Positions 7,926-14,952 of a stretch of DNA of 64,000 nt are shown here, one piece after another. Made by a program: the position numbers and the translations under genes. This stretch comes from an uncultured Bacillota bacterium (GTDB lineage: Bacteria > Bacillota_I > Bacilli_A > RFN20 > CAG-631). The notes below the pieces were generated by a model. That model searched no databases. It had not been told where the DNA came from and saw only the letters and a list, made by a program, of their open reading frames with translations. Numbering within the stretch: the first letter of the stretch is position 1; each line of letters begins with the position of its first letter. The stretch spans positions 186,001-250,000 of the forward strand of contig CABUID010000001.1 in assembly GCA_902491575.1 (NCBI GenBank), given 5' to 3'.

Positions 7926-7959
7926 ATATGCTTTCATATAGTTCTTCCTTTCTATTATA

Positions 7960-7978
7960 TTTCTCGTTTATTGAGAAA
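7960..7978. promoter_or_regulatory. Repressor operator-like site 1 (19 bp)
   Basis: TTTCTC-N7-GAGAAA, a perfect inverted repeat just downstream of the leftward early promoter start point. Two related 19-bp sites lie at 8022-8040 and 8043-8061. Position and repetition suggest binding by the XRE repressor and the Cro-like protein. Confidence 0.68.
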
Positions 7979-7986
7979 TTAAGTAT

Positions 7987-8015
7987 ATTATAATTCTTGT
8001 TTTTTAGGAAGTCAA
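7987..8015 (-). promoter_or_regulatory. Leftward early (lytic) promoter
   Basis: Read on the minus strand: TTGACT (8015-8010), a 17-base spacer and TATAAT (7992-7987). Transcription would start near 7980, at the edge of operator 1, and run through the whole intergenic RNA region before reaching the Cro-like gene. Confidence 0.72.
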
Positions 8016-8021
8016 CACACT

Positions 8022-8061
8022 TTTCTCATTTTTTAAGATTATTTTCTTTTTTTTTGAGAAA
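8022..8061. promoter_or_regulatory. Repressor operator-like sites 2 and 3
   Basis: Site 3 (8043-8061) is TTTCTT-N7-GAGAAA, one base off operator 1. Site 2 (8022-8040) has a perfect left half TTTCTC and a poor right half. The centres are 21 bases apart, two helical turns, so bound repressors would lie on the same face. Site 3 overlaps the repressor's own promoter. Confidence 0.55.
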
Positions 8062-8066
8062 AGAGT

Positions 8067-8072
8067 TATAAT
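8067..8072 (+). promoter_or_regulatory. Repressor promoter -10 element
   Basis: TATAAT at 8067-8072 with only a T-rich, poor -35 (about 8044-8049) inside operator site 3. This looks like a weak maintenance promoter that could be activated or autorepressed by the repressor. The start point would lie almost on the ribosome binding site. Confidence 0.5.
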
Positions 8073-8090
8073 TTATAAGAGGTGATAAGT

Positions 8091-8441
8091 ATGACATTAG
8101 GAAATAAAATTAAAATTCTACGTGAAAAATGTGGTTTGACACAATTGAAAGCAAGCGAATTGTTAAATATATCAAATAAATCTTTATCAAGATATGAGAA
8201 TGGTGATACTAACCCAGATCCTGAAACGATTTCAAATATGGCAAAACTTTATAATACAACAGCAGACTATATTTTAGGTTTAGTAAAAGATGACAAGCCA
8301 CAAAAACTTTATGATATCACCCTAGACGAATTCGAAGTCGCTTTTCACGGTGAGGTGAAAGAACTTACGGACGATGCCAAAGAAAAGATATTGGAATATG
8401 CCCGCCTTCTCAAGATGAAGGAAGACAACAGAAAAAAGTAG
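8091..8441 (+). CDS. XRE-family phage repressor (ImmR/CI-like)
   Basis: A 116-residue repressor with an N-terminal XRE helix-turn-helix (about residues 5-58: KILREKCGLTQLKASELLNIS, recognition helix NKSLSRYENGDT, then NMAKLYNTTADYIL) and a C-terminal helical tail that may dimerise. I start it at ATG 8091, which has AGAGGTGAT at the right distance, rather than the GTG at 8082, which is part of that ribosome site. It is divergent from the Cro-like gene with operator-like sites between. An ImmA/IrrE-type protease at 11015-11482 could cleave it for induction, as in ICEBs1, but is separated from it by two cargo-like genes. Confidence 0.87.
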   Translation: MTLGNKIKILREKCGLTQLKASELLNISNKSLSRYENGDTNPDPETISNMAKLYNTTADYILGLVKDDKPQKLYDITLDEFEVAFHGEVKELTDDAKEKILEYARLLKMKEDNRKK

Positions 8442-8451
8442 GAGGAAAAAA

Positions 8452-10029
8452 ATGAAAAAATATACATATAGTTCCATTTTAAAACGTTTACAAACTGAAA
8501 AAAGAGTTCCATATTTATTTATTGGAGCAGGATTTACAAGAAGATATATTAAGAATTCATTTGGATGGAGAGAACTTTTAGATAATCTTGCAGAATTAAT
8601 TGGAATTGATAAGTTTATAATAAATAATTTAAGGATTAAATATGAAAAAACTGATACTGATGGAGTAGTTAATCAAAAAATTGCTACTTTTTTAAGTGAT
8701 GAATTGCATAAAAAAATTTCATCAAACAATTATTCTAAAATATTTGATAAAAATGATATTGACATATTGAATAGGAATAATTATGATGCGTTCAAATACT
8801 TAATTTCAAAATTAACTTCAATAAATAAAATTCCTAATGCACTTAACTTTAGAAATGAAAAATACAAACTTACAGAATTAAAATATTTTAAACAATTAAA
8901 AGAGAATATTCCTGCTATTTTTACTACGAATTATGACCAGTTATTAGAATTATTATTTAAAAATGAGTATATTTCATTTACAAAGCAAAGTGATTATTTT
9001 TATAATGAGAATTATAATTTTGCTGAAATTTATAAAATTCATGGCTCTGTTAGTGACCCAAATTCCATAATTATTACAAAAGAGGATTATGATGACTTTA
9101 CAAAAAAGAATTATTTAACAACATCCAAACTATTACAAGTGCTATCTTCTAATCCTATTATTTTTATAGGATATTCAATGCAAGATGAAGATATAAATCA
9201 AATAATTAATAATTTACTTTCATGTCTTGATGGAGAAAAATTAAAGATATTAGAAAATAATATAGTGTTTATCTCATGGAAAGAACATCTTAAGTACTTT
9301 ATTGAAACAAAAAAAGAATTTAAATTTGGCAATAAAACAATTAACATAAAAGTAATCGAAACAGATAATTATTCTCAACTATTTAATGAATTATTGCAAT
9401 TTAAGCCATACGCATCACCTTTAGAAATTCGTAAATACAAACAGATGATATCTGGATTAATTAATAGTAATGATAAAAAGTTAAATTATGTTTTTGCTAA
9501 TTTAGATGTAAATGCAACTAAGATTGAAGAAAATGAGAAGTATATTTCTGCAGTTGCAAATTCTCCAAAAGCTAGCGAAAAATACACTAATGAAGATATT
9601 ATTAGAAATTATTTATTTAGCAAAACAAAATATGCTAGAGAAGAAATACAAAATTGGACACAAAGTTTCTTTAACGCAAATAGATGGATACCATTATATT
9701 ATTATTTAGATGTTGAAAAAGAGCCTACTTTGAATGGTTTTAAGAATAAAAAGGAAGAACAAATTAGAAAATTAACAAATAAATTATCGAAGTATAAAGG
9801 GATTAACCATATTGATGAAATTAATTTAACTGATCCAAAAAAATCAAATGTATTAAATATATTAATAAAATCATTGTTAAGACAATCATTAAACTACAAA
9901 GAAGTAAAACAAACTATAAAGAAACTTTATAATGAAAATGAAGAGATAATAAAATTAACAGAATTTAAAATTTGCGTAACATTAATAAGTAAATTTGAAA
10001 AAGAAGAAAAAAATAAGGTTAACAAATAA
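8452..10029 (+). CDS. SIR2-family protein, probable NADase-type phage defence
   Basis: A 525-residue protein. The first ~310 residues form a SIR2-like domain: the NAD-binding G25-A-G (LFIGAGFTR), TTNYD at 158-162, a catalytic-type His197 in KIHGS, and FIGYSMQD at about 238-245. The remaining ~200 residues are charged and helical with no recognised domain. Many SIR2-like proteins of this type (for example in Thoeris and DSR systems) degrade NAD when a phage attacks. It starts 10 bases after the repressor stop with a strong AGGAGG, so it should be made in the lysogen. Role as superinfection defence is inference; a non-defence SIR2 is possible. Confidence 0.82.
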   Translation: MKKYTYSSILKRLQTEKRVPYLFIGAGFTRRYIKNSFGWRELLDNLAELIGIDKFIINNLRIKYEKTDTDGVVNQKIATFLSDELHKKISSNNYSKIFDKNDIDILNRNNYDAFKYLISKLTSINKIPNALNFRNEKYKLTELKYFKQLKENIPAIFTTNYDQLLELLFKNEYISFTKQSDYFYNENYNFAEIYKIHGSVSDPNSIIITKEDYDDFTKKNYLTTSKLLQVLSSNPIIFIGYSMQDEDINQIINNLLSCLDGEKLKILENNIVFISWKEHLKYFIETKKEFKFGNKTINIKVIETDNYSQLFNELLQFKPYASPLEIRKYKQMISGLINSNDKKLNYVFANLDVNATKIEENEKYISAVANSPKASEKYTNEDIIRNYLFSKTKYAREEIQNWTQSFFNANRWIPLYYYLDVEKEPTLNGFKNKKEEQIRKLTNKLSKYKGINHIDEINLTDPKKSNVLNILIKSLLRQSLNYKEVKQTIKKLYNENEEIIKLTEFKICVTLISKFEKEEKNKVNK

Positions 10030-10365
10030 CCCAACATCGCACAGCGACTGATACTTGTTAACCTCTAATGTATGCATAGCATACTATTTCTAATATTAAA
10101 GCAACCAAAGTTGCGTATAATATCTTACAATATTATTATTAATATTTCAAGTCAATATTTACAATTTTTTAAATTGTTGTTAAAAAATGGCAATAATTTG
10201 ATTACTTAATTCTTGTTTGTAAATACAATCAAAAAAATCTTTTATATATTATTTTATCAATCATTATATTATAGGTATTAAGTATTATATTAAATATATT
10301 ATTATTTATTAACTTGATTATTATTAAAATTACATATATTATAATAAAAAAATGAAGGTGAAAAA
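10030..10365. other. Non-coding AT-rich gap after the SIR2 gene
   Basis: No gene seen in 336 bases. There is a small hairpin GTATGC-ATA-GCATAC at 10070-10084 that may be a weak terminator for the repressor-SIR2 message. A TATAAT at about 10337-10342 may be the -10 of the promoter for the next gene. The rest is low-complexity AT. Confidence 0.5.
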
Positions 10366-10815
10366 ATGACAATAAATAAACAGAATAAAAACCATAAAAA
10401 TAATGAAACAGAAAAAAATAATTTTAAAATCATTATTAACTTGAAATCGCAAAAATCATTAGAGAATAAAGAATCCTCAAAATATACTACAAAATTTTTT
10501 TCTATGCTTTCAGGGACAATGTTTGTACTTTTAGGAATTATTTTGTTTTTTGCTTCTGTGGTATTTTTATATTGCTTATTAAAATATTATATTGGTATTT
10601 ACGACTGGTTTACTTTCTCTAATATATTTTTAGGTATTGGTACACTAGTCTGTTTTATTTCATTAACTCTAGTGGGAGTTATTTCATCAGTTTTTATGTT
10701 CAAAGCAGTTAGAGAACAAATCAGAAATTCTAGTTTTGAAAAAACTATTGCAATTTTTTCTGGATTGATTAGTCTTGTTGCTTTGGTAATTTCATTTATT
10801 GCATTATCTAAGTAA
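10366..10815 (+). CDS. Small membrane protein, lysogeny-region cargo
   Basis: A 149-residue protein: about 40 polar, Asn/Lys-rich N-terminal residues, then three hydrophobic segments at about 47-72, 84-110 and 127-147, with a short charged loop (FKAVREQIRNSSFEK) before the last. No signal peptide or known motif. The ATG has GAAGGTG five bases upstream, its own -10 and its own terminator, so it is an independent unit between the SIR2 gene and the ImmA-like gene. Membrane proteins in this position are often superinfection-exclusion factors, but nothing in the sequence proves it. Confidence 0.7.
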   Translation: MTINKQNKNHKNNETEKNNFKIIINLKSQKSLENKESSKYTTKFFSMLSGTMFVLLGIILFFASVVFLYCLLKYYIGIYDWFTFSNIFLGIGTLVCFISLTLVGVISSVFMFKAVREQIRNSSFEKTIAIFSGLISLVALVISFIALSK

Positions 10816-10835
10816 GAATAACATCTTACTTTTTT
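10811..10835 (+). terminator. Intrinsic terminator of the membrane-protein gene
   Basis: AGTAAGA (10811-10817), six-base loop, TCTTACT (10824-10830) and a following T run. It overlaps the stop codon of the membrane-protein gene. Confidence 0.75.
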
Positions 10836-10887
10836 ATTATATTAAAAAAAATTTTTTATTATTTTCATTTTATTTTTACATTTAATA

Positions 10888-10977
10888 TGTTAAAATATGA
10901 CTACACCAATCTAATGTTGGGCGGATACAATAATTTAAAAAACGAGTATGGAATTTGACTAAATTATACTCTTTTTT
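10888..10977 (+). promoter_or_regulatory. Promoter and attenuator-like leader before the ImmA-like gene
   Basis: An extended -10 (TG-T-TAAAAT, 10888-10896) would start an RNA near 10903. This leader folds a small CCAA/TTGG hairpin, then a terminator hairpin: GAGTAT at 10944-10949 and AATTT at 10952-10956 pair with 10961-10971, followed by six T (10972-10977). The terminator lies 37 bases before the protease start, so expression may be set by read-through. What would control it is not visible. Confidence 0.5.
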
Positions 10978-11014
10978 AAACCTACTATTTTGCATAAAAA
11001 GGGTGGAATATGCT

Positions 11015-11482
11015 ATGAAAGAAAAAGTAAATTTGACATGTATAGAAGAAATAGAACAATGGCTACATGATAATAATGTTTTACTAATAGAAGATAATTC
11101 ATTAATGGATTATTCTTGTTTAAATAAAGCATTTACAATAAAGTATAAAGAATCAACTTGCATGGTTTATGCTCCAGCAGCAATTCTAAGCCACGTAGAG
11201 AAGCGTTGTGTTCTTTTACATGAAATATATCATTGTTTGATAAAAAAAGGCTTCTACCACCTTAATTCGTCGCCATTTAAAAGAAAAGCAATTGAAGGAA
11301 GAGTAAAAAATAAAATGGTAAAGGATTTAATACCATTTGATACCTTAGTTGATTTGATTAAAAAGAACTATGCAAAATATGAAATTGCTGAAGAACTAGA
11401 AGTTACTGAAGAGCTAATTAATGATGCTTATACAATTTATGAATCAAAATTTATAGAAAGTAATTTAATCAATAGAAATTGA
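11015..11482 (+). CDS. ImmA/IrrE-family metallopeptidase
   Basis: A 155-residue protein with the zinc-peptidase motif HEIYH (His69, Glu70, His73), preceded by the typical strand and helix (ILSHVEKRCVLL). In ICEBs1 and related phages such proteins cleave the XRE repressor to trigger induction. The start at 11015 follows GGGTGG at eight bases; a longer frame beginning TTG at 10955 lies in the attenuator and is not credible. It lies between the repressor-cargo region and the integrase, as expected. The C-terminal ~45 residues look like a small HTH-like helical region (YAKYEIAEELEVTEELIND). Confidence 0.85.
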   Translation: MKEKVNLTCIEEIEQWLHDNNVLLIEDNSLMDYSCLNKAFTIKYKESTCMVYAPAAILSHVEKRCVLLHEIYHCLIKKGFYHLNSSPFKRKAIEGRVKNKMVKDLIPFDTLVDLIKKNYAKYEIAEELEVTEELINDAYTIYESKFIESNLINRN

Positions 11483-11507
11483 TTGTATCCTACCACTATG
11501 ATATGAT
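11479..11507 (+). promoter_or_regulatory. Promoter of the candidate toxin message
   Basis: TTGATT (11479-11484), 17-base spacer and TATGAT (11502-11507), overlapping the stop codon of the ImmA-like gene. The RNA would start near 11514 and end at the shared terminator near 11768, about 255 bases. Confidence 0.55.
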
Positions 11508-11621
11508 TATCATGGCAGACAATATGTCTGGTTATGGAGGATAATTAACAATGATCATGAAAGGATTCATGGTGTCATAATAGACATAGTTTGTGAGTCC
11601 TAATTAGTAGGAGGTTTCCTC

Positions 11622-11693
11622 ATGGAATATCTAGCAATAGTATTCCTAATTCTTGTAATCATTTATTTTATAAAAAGTAAAAAAGATGATTAA
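11622..11693 (+). CDS. Candidate type I toxin, 23-residue membrane peptide
   Basis: The frame starts MEYLAIVFLILVIIYFI and ends in a charged tail KSKKDD: one hydrophobic span of about 15 residues and a basic/acidic C-terminus, the layout of Fst/TxpA-type membrane toxins. AGGAGG at 11609-11614 is strong but lies within two possible hairpins (TCCTA/TAGGA at 11598-11612 and GAGG/CCTC at 11611-11621) that would hide it, a usual feature of type I toxin messages. A convergent small RNA gene lies downstream. It lacks the conserved Pro of classical Fst, so it is a different or new family if real. Confidence 0.6.
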   Translation: MEYLAIVFLILVIIYFIKSKKDD

Positions 11694-11735
11694 CTAATTT
11701 TTAATTCACAACATTGTTGATTATGGCATCATAAC

Positions 11736-11768
11736 AAAAAGGTAGGACTAGCACTCCTACCTTTTTCC
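11736..11768. terminator. Bidirectional terminator shared by toxin and antitoxin RNAs
   Basis: A perfect 12-bp stem: AAAAAGGTAGGA (11736-11747), seven-base loop, TCCTACCTTTTT (11755-11766). A T run follows on both strands, so it can end converging transcripts. Confidence 0.88.
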
Positions 11769-11788
11769 TTGACATTCACAACATTGTC
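11736..11788 (-). ncRNA. Candidate antitoxin RNA (RNA II-like)
   Basis: A minus-strand RNA of about 53 bases would start near 11788, inside the second direct repeat, and end in the shared terminator. Its 5' part is complementary to the repeat in the toxin message, and its 3' hairpin is complementary to the toxin message terminator. This is the layout of the par/Fst locus of enterococcal plasmid pAD1. Confidence 0.6.
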
Positions 11789-11794
11789 GAATAA

Positions 11795-11824
11795 ATTATA
11801 AAGCAAATTAAAATTGATTGTCAA
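11795..11824 (-). promoter_or_regulatory. Strong promoter of the candidate antitoxin RNA
   Basis: Read on the minus strand: a perfect TTGACA (11824-11819), 18-base spacer and a perfect TATAAT (11800-11795). No protein gene on the minus strand follows, only the repeat and terminator, so its only evident product is a short RNA. Confidence 0.75.
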
Positions 11825-11875
11825 TAGTTTAGTATAGTATAAGTAAAGTAAAGTTTAAGATGGAGGAAGCAAATC

Positions 11876-12997
11876 ATGGCACTATATAAAGAAGAAAATG
11901 GAACTTGGATGTTTAGAACTTATATAACAGATGATGCAGGAAAACGTAAGCAAGTTAAACGAAGAGGTTTTAAAACCAAAGCCGAAGCTAGAGAAGCAGA
12001 AAGACTATTTATCCCTACACAAGAATACGAAAAGAAAAAGGAAACACAAAAAAATATTATCTATTTTGAGGATAAAGTGGATGAATTCTTTTTTGAAGAA
12101 GGCAAAAGGATAAAAATTAGTACTTTAGGAAACAATAAATACTATTTTAATGCGCATATAAAACCATTCTTTGAACAAAAAGATATAATGTCCATTTCAT
12201 CAAATGATATTCAAAAATGGCAAAATAATATGATAAAAAAGAATTTAAGCAAGAATTACATTAATCATACATTTAGACTATTAACTAATTATTTTAAATA
12301 CATGGTAACATTTTATTTATTACCAACCAATCCATGCGATAGAATTCAACCACTTAGAGAAAAAAATGATGTTATAGTAGAAAATGTTTCTTCAAAGTTA
12401 AAAGTGTGTGAAAAAGATGACTTTGAAAAGTATTTAAGTACTTTTGATGATAAGGATATCGCCTACAAAGTAGCATTTGAAATTATGTATAAAGCTGGAA
12501 CCAGGAGAAGCGAAACAAGAGCGTTAAAATGGAAAGATGTTAATTTTAATGAACATACTATTTCTATTAATAAACAATTGCAAAATACAGCGGATGGAGT
12601 TTTAACAACCACAACAAAATCTAAAACTTCAAATAGAACAATCTTCATGAGTAAAAGCTTAGAAGATTCATTAAAAGAACTATACAATAAAGAATTTGAA
12701 AAGTACGATTTGAAGACTTTAGATGATTTGTATGTTTTAGGTGGACTAAATCCAGTTGGTGCGACTACACTTAATGCACAAAGAGAAAAGCATATAAAAC
12801 TAGCTGAAATACCATATTTTACCAATCATGAACTAAGACATTCTTATGGATCTAATTTAATTAATGATGGATTTGATATAAAATATGTGAGTGAGCAAAT
12901 GGGACATGAAAGTATTTCTGTAACATTATCGGTTTACCACCATCTTCTTTCGGATACTAAAGAACAAAATAAACTGAAATACTATAATAATTATTAA
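11876..12997 (+). CDS. int: Tyrosine-recombinase phage integrase
   Basis: A 373-residue integrase. Residues 1-45 form an arm-binding AP2-like domain (GTWMFRTYITDDAGKRKQ, then GFKTKAEAREAE), about 65-155 the core-binding SAM-like domain, and about 175-365 the catalytic domain with Arg210 (AGTRRSE), His/Arg in HELRHSYG (about 317-320), GHES (about 343) and the terminal Tyr in SVYHHLL (about 353). GGAGG is eight bases before the ATG. The tRNA-Thr 3' end lies 74 bases downstream, the usual arrangement for tRNA-targeting integrases. Confidence 0.95.
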   Translation: MALYKEENGTWMFRTYITDDAGKRKQVKRRGFKTKAEAREAERLFIPTQEYEKKKETQKNIIYFEDKVDEFFFEEGKRIKISTLGNNKYYFNAHIKPFFEQKDIMSISSNDIQKWQNNMIKKNLSKNYINHTFRLLTNYFKYMVTFYLLPTNPCDRIQPLREKNDVIVENVSSKLKVCEKDDFEKYLSTFDDKDIAYKVAFEIMYKAGTRRSETRALKWKDVNFNEHTISINKQLQNTADGVLTTTTKSKTSNRTIFMSKSLEDSLKELYNKEFEKYDLKTLDDLYVLGGLNPVGATTLNAQREKHIKLAEIPYFTNHELRHSYGSNLINDGFDIKYVSEQMGHESISVTLSVYHHLLSDTKEQNKLKYYNNY

Positions 12998-13038
12998 AAA
13001 ATAAGCCCAAAAGCAAGCCCAAAACAGCAAAAGCAATG

Positions 13039-13064
13039 AAAAAAGCCCTAAAATAGGGCTTTTT
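13039..13064 (+). terminator. Integrase terminator
   Basis: AAAAGCCCTA (13041-13050), three-base loop, TAGGGCTTTT (13054-13063), flanked by A and T runs. It works in both directions and separates the integrase from the tRNA. Confidence 0.88.
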
Positions 13065-13071
13065 ATGTTCA

Positions 13072-13145
13072 TGGTGCCTCTTAACAGAATCGAACTGATC
13101 TTGGATAATTACGAGATATCTGTTTTACCACTAAACTAAAGAGGC
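13072..13145 (-). tRNA. tRNA-Thr (anticodon CGU), element attachment site
   Basis: Read on the minus strand the 71 bases plus an encoded CCA fold into a cloverleaf: 7-bp acceptor GCCTCTT/AAGAGGC, D arm GTTT/AAAC with GG in the loop, anticodon loop CTCGTAA (CGU, decoding ACG), T loop TTCGATT. There is one T-T mismatch each in the anticodon and T stems. The 3' end faces the integrase, so it is almost surely one att site of the element; the other end is outside the window. Confidence 0.88.
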
Positions 13146-13258
13146 AATTGCATTATAATAATATAACATGTTTTCTTATTTTTCAAATACTTTATAAAAA
13201 ACTTTTAACAAAACAGTGGTGAAGTGTTATACTTTTTATGTTTTAGGAGTGAATCAAA

Positions 13259-14296
13259 ATGGGGCAAGATATTAAAAATATCTTTATGGATAGTAGTTTT
13301 ACAGGTTCTTTAATCCTTGTAATTAGTTTAATTTTATTAGGATTTATTTTCAAAAAAGCAAATATATTTAAGGAATCTGGTCAAACATTTTTAAGCAAAT
13401 TACTTTTGCTTATTTTAATTCCATGCATGGCGTTTGATGCTTTTATGTGTGATTTTTCATATGAAAGTTTCAAGCAAAATATTTCGATTTTTATTTTTAG
13501 TTTTGTTATTATGTTTTTGCTATTTATCCTTTTTCAATTTCTATTTTACTTTAAAGATAAAGAAAACTATAAAACATATTCTGTGATGATTGTATTAGGA
13601 CAAATGACGTTGTTTACTATTCCGATTTTAAAAACAATTTATCAAGGGAATAATGAAGTCCTTATTGCAAGTAATATGATTACGTTGACTTTTCGTTTGT
13701 TTTTATATATTTATGCTTATTTAGTCATTTCCAAAACAAAAATTAATGCTGCAAATATGAAAGTCTCTTTAAAAAATATTTTTCTGAATCCAATTATGAT
13801 TTCCATGTTTTTAGGACTTTTTATTTATTTAACGCAAAATATCTTTTTTAAAGTTAATATCAATGATGAGAGTTATTCTATATTGCGAATTGATAAAACT
13901 TTACCAATGTTTCATTTGGTTATTTCCACATTAGAAAAAATGACGACTCCATTAGCTATGTTATTAGTTGGCATGAATTTAGGTAGTGCAAACTTAAAAC
14001 AAGCTTTTACAAGTAAAAAAGCTTATTTACTTGCTTTTATGCGGGTTATTTTAGTCCCAGTAATTGTTTTAGTAGTGGCTTTAATAACGAATAAAATCGG
14101 ATGGACGAGTTTTGATGAGATTCAAATGGTCGTTCTTGTTTTATGTTTTGCTGCACCATTGTCAGCTGTGGTTAACACTTATTGTATTGCTTTTAATAAT
14201 CAATCGTATTTAGCTAGTGATGTTTGTTTTTTATCAACTTTTATGGCGATTATAGCTTTGCCGTTATTTTATGTAACAGTAAGATTAATTTTTTAA
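13259..14296 (+). CDS. AEC-family transporter (auxin-efflux-carrier-like)
   Basis: A 345-residue integral membrane protein of the AEC (malonate/auxin efflux) family with about ten hydrophobic segments. Family features are the first helix pair (ILLGFIFKKANIF) and, in the second half, TTPLAMLLVGMNLG with the helix break Pro-Leu-Ala, and a later LCFAAPLSAVVNTYC. These proteins transport organic acids or other small anions; the substrate cannot be told. The ATG follows AGGAGTG. It is transcribed towards the convergent DtxR-type gene. Confidence 0.85.
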   Translation: MGQDIKNIFMDSSFTGSLILVISLILLGFIFKKANIFKESGQTFLSKLLLLILIPCMAFDAFMCDFSYESFKQNISIFIFSFVIMFLLFILFQFLFYFKDKENYKTYSVMIVLGQMTLFTIPILKTIYQGNNEVLIASNMITLTFRLFLYIYAYLVISKTKINAANMKVSLKNIFLNPIMISMFLGLFIYLTQNIFFKVNINDESYSILRIDKTLPMFHLVISTLEKMTTPLAMLLVGMNLGSANLKQAFTSKKAYLLAFMRVILVPVIVLVVALITNKIGWTSFDEIQMVVLVLCFAAPLSAVVNTYCIAFNNQSYLASDVCFLSTFMAIIALPLFYVTVRLIF

Positions 14297-14303
14297 TAAT
14301 TCA

Positions 14304-14675
14304 TTATTTACTTTTTTGAACATATTTTTTAATCATATGAAAAGTTTCTTCGCTGATATCATGCTCAATTTTGCAAGCATCTAATCTTGCAATTTTTTCA
14401 TCGACACCTAGCATTATTAAAGCAGAAGAGATGATTTTATGTCGTTCATAAATTTCGGATGCAATAGCTAAACCTTCTTTTGTTAAAGTTATATTTCCCG
14501 TTTCTTCATCAACTAAAATAAAACCTTCATTTTTTAATTTTTTTAAAGCAATACTTACGCTAGGCTTTGAAAAATTCATATCGTTAGCAATATCAATAGC
14601 TCTAACAATGCTTTTTCTTTCTTTAAGCATTAAGATTCTTTCTAGATAATCTTCTTTAGATTCAAAACGATTCAT
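14304..14675 (-). CDS. DtxR/MntR-family metal-dependent repressor
   Basis: A 123-residue protein with an N-terminal winged helix (ESKEDYLERILMLKE, recognition region FSKPSVSIALKKLKNEGF, wing VDEETGNITLT) and a dimerisation/metal-binding domain. Candidate ligands are His79 (ERHK) and Cys101, Glu104, His105 (ACKIEHDIS), the DtxR ancillary-site pattern rather than the classical MntR one. No SH3-like third domain. I take ATG 14675; a GTG three codons upstream is possible. It is divergent from feoB, whose promoter carries a palindrome suited to this family, so it is probably the iron (or manganese) repressor of feoB. Confidence 0.88.
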   Translation of the reverse strand: MNRFESKEDYLERILMLKERKSIVRAIDIANDMNFSKPSVSIALKKLKNEGFILVDEETGNITLTKEGLAIASEIYERHKIISSALIMLGVDEKIARLDACKIEHDISEETFHMIKKYVQKSK

Positions 14676-14748
14676 TTCTTTCACTCACTTCCATTTATTT
14701 TATTCTAACATACTCATTTTTAAAAATACAATTAAAATTCGTTTAATA

Positions 14749-14803
14749 TTGACAGGATAAAAAAAATAAGGTATGATAACCATAAGTTAGTTTCTACTAA
14801 CTT
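14749..14803 (+). promoter_or_regulatory. feoB promoter with DtxR-type operator
   Basis: A perfect -35 TTGACA (14749-14754), 17-base spacer and -10 TATGAT (14772-14777). A perfect 20-bp palindrome AAGTTAGT-TTCT-ACTAACTT (14784-14803) covers the start point, resembling DtxR/IdeR/MntR boxes. A metal-loaded DtxR-type repressor bound here would block feoB transcription. Confidence 0.8.
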
Positions 14804-14952
14804 AAATGTCATTTTTTTGAAAAAAGAATTCATATGATTTATAGAGCAACTAATACAAAAAGATATTGAAAATAAACGATATTTTAAAAGTATACTACTT
14901 TATCTTATCGTATTTTGCAAATCAATTATAAACGAATTAAGGAATGAATTTT

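Larger units (their letters stand above)
11704..11790. repeat. 17-bp direct repeats flanking a shared terminator
   Basis: ATTCACAACATTGTTGA at 11704-11720 and ATTCACAACATTGTCGA at 11774-11790 differ at one base. One copy is in the 3' untranslated part of the toxin message, the other forms the 5' end of the convergent RNA, so the RNAs can pair both through the repeats and through the terminator. Confidence 0.8.

Noticed and set aside
10030..10921. CCCAACAT at 10030-10037 and ATGTTGGG at 10914-10921 as ends of a mobile unit around the membrane-protein gene
   Set aside because: Eight bases only, no flanking duplication and no transposase; likely chance.
13072..13145. tRNA as a broken pseudogene
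   Set aside because: Only one mismatch each in the anticodon and T stems; acceptor stem, D arm, loops and CCA are intact.
1..13145. Integrative conjugative element rather than phage
   Set aside because: No relaxase or type IV secretion gene seen, and the replication/recombination set is phage-like. The left part is not visible, so this is provisional.
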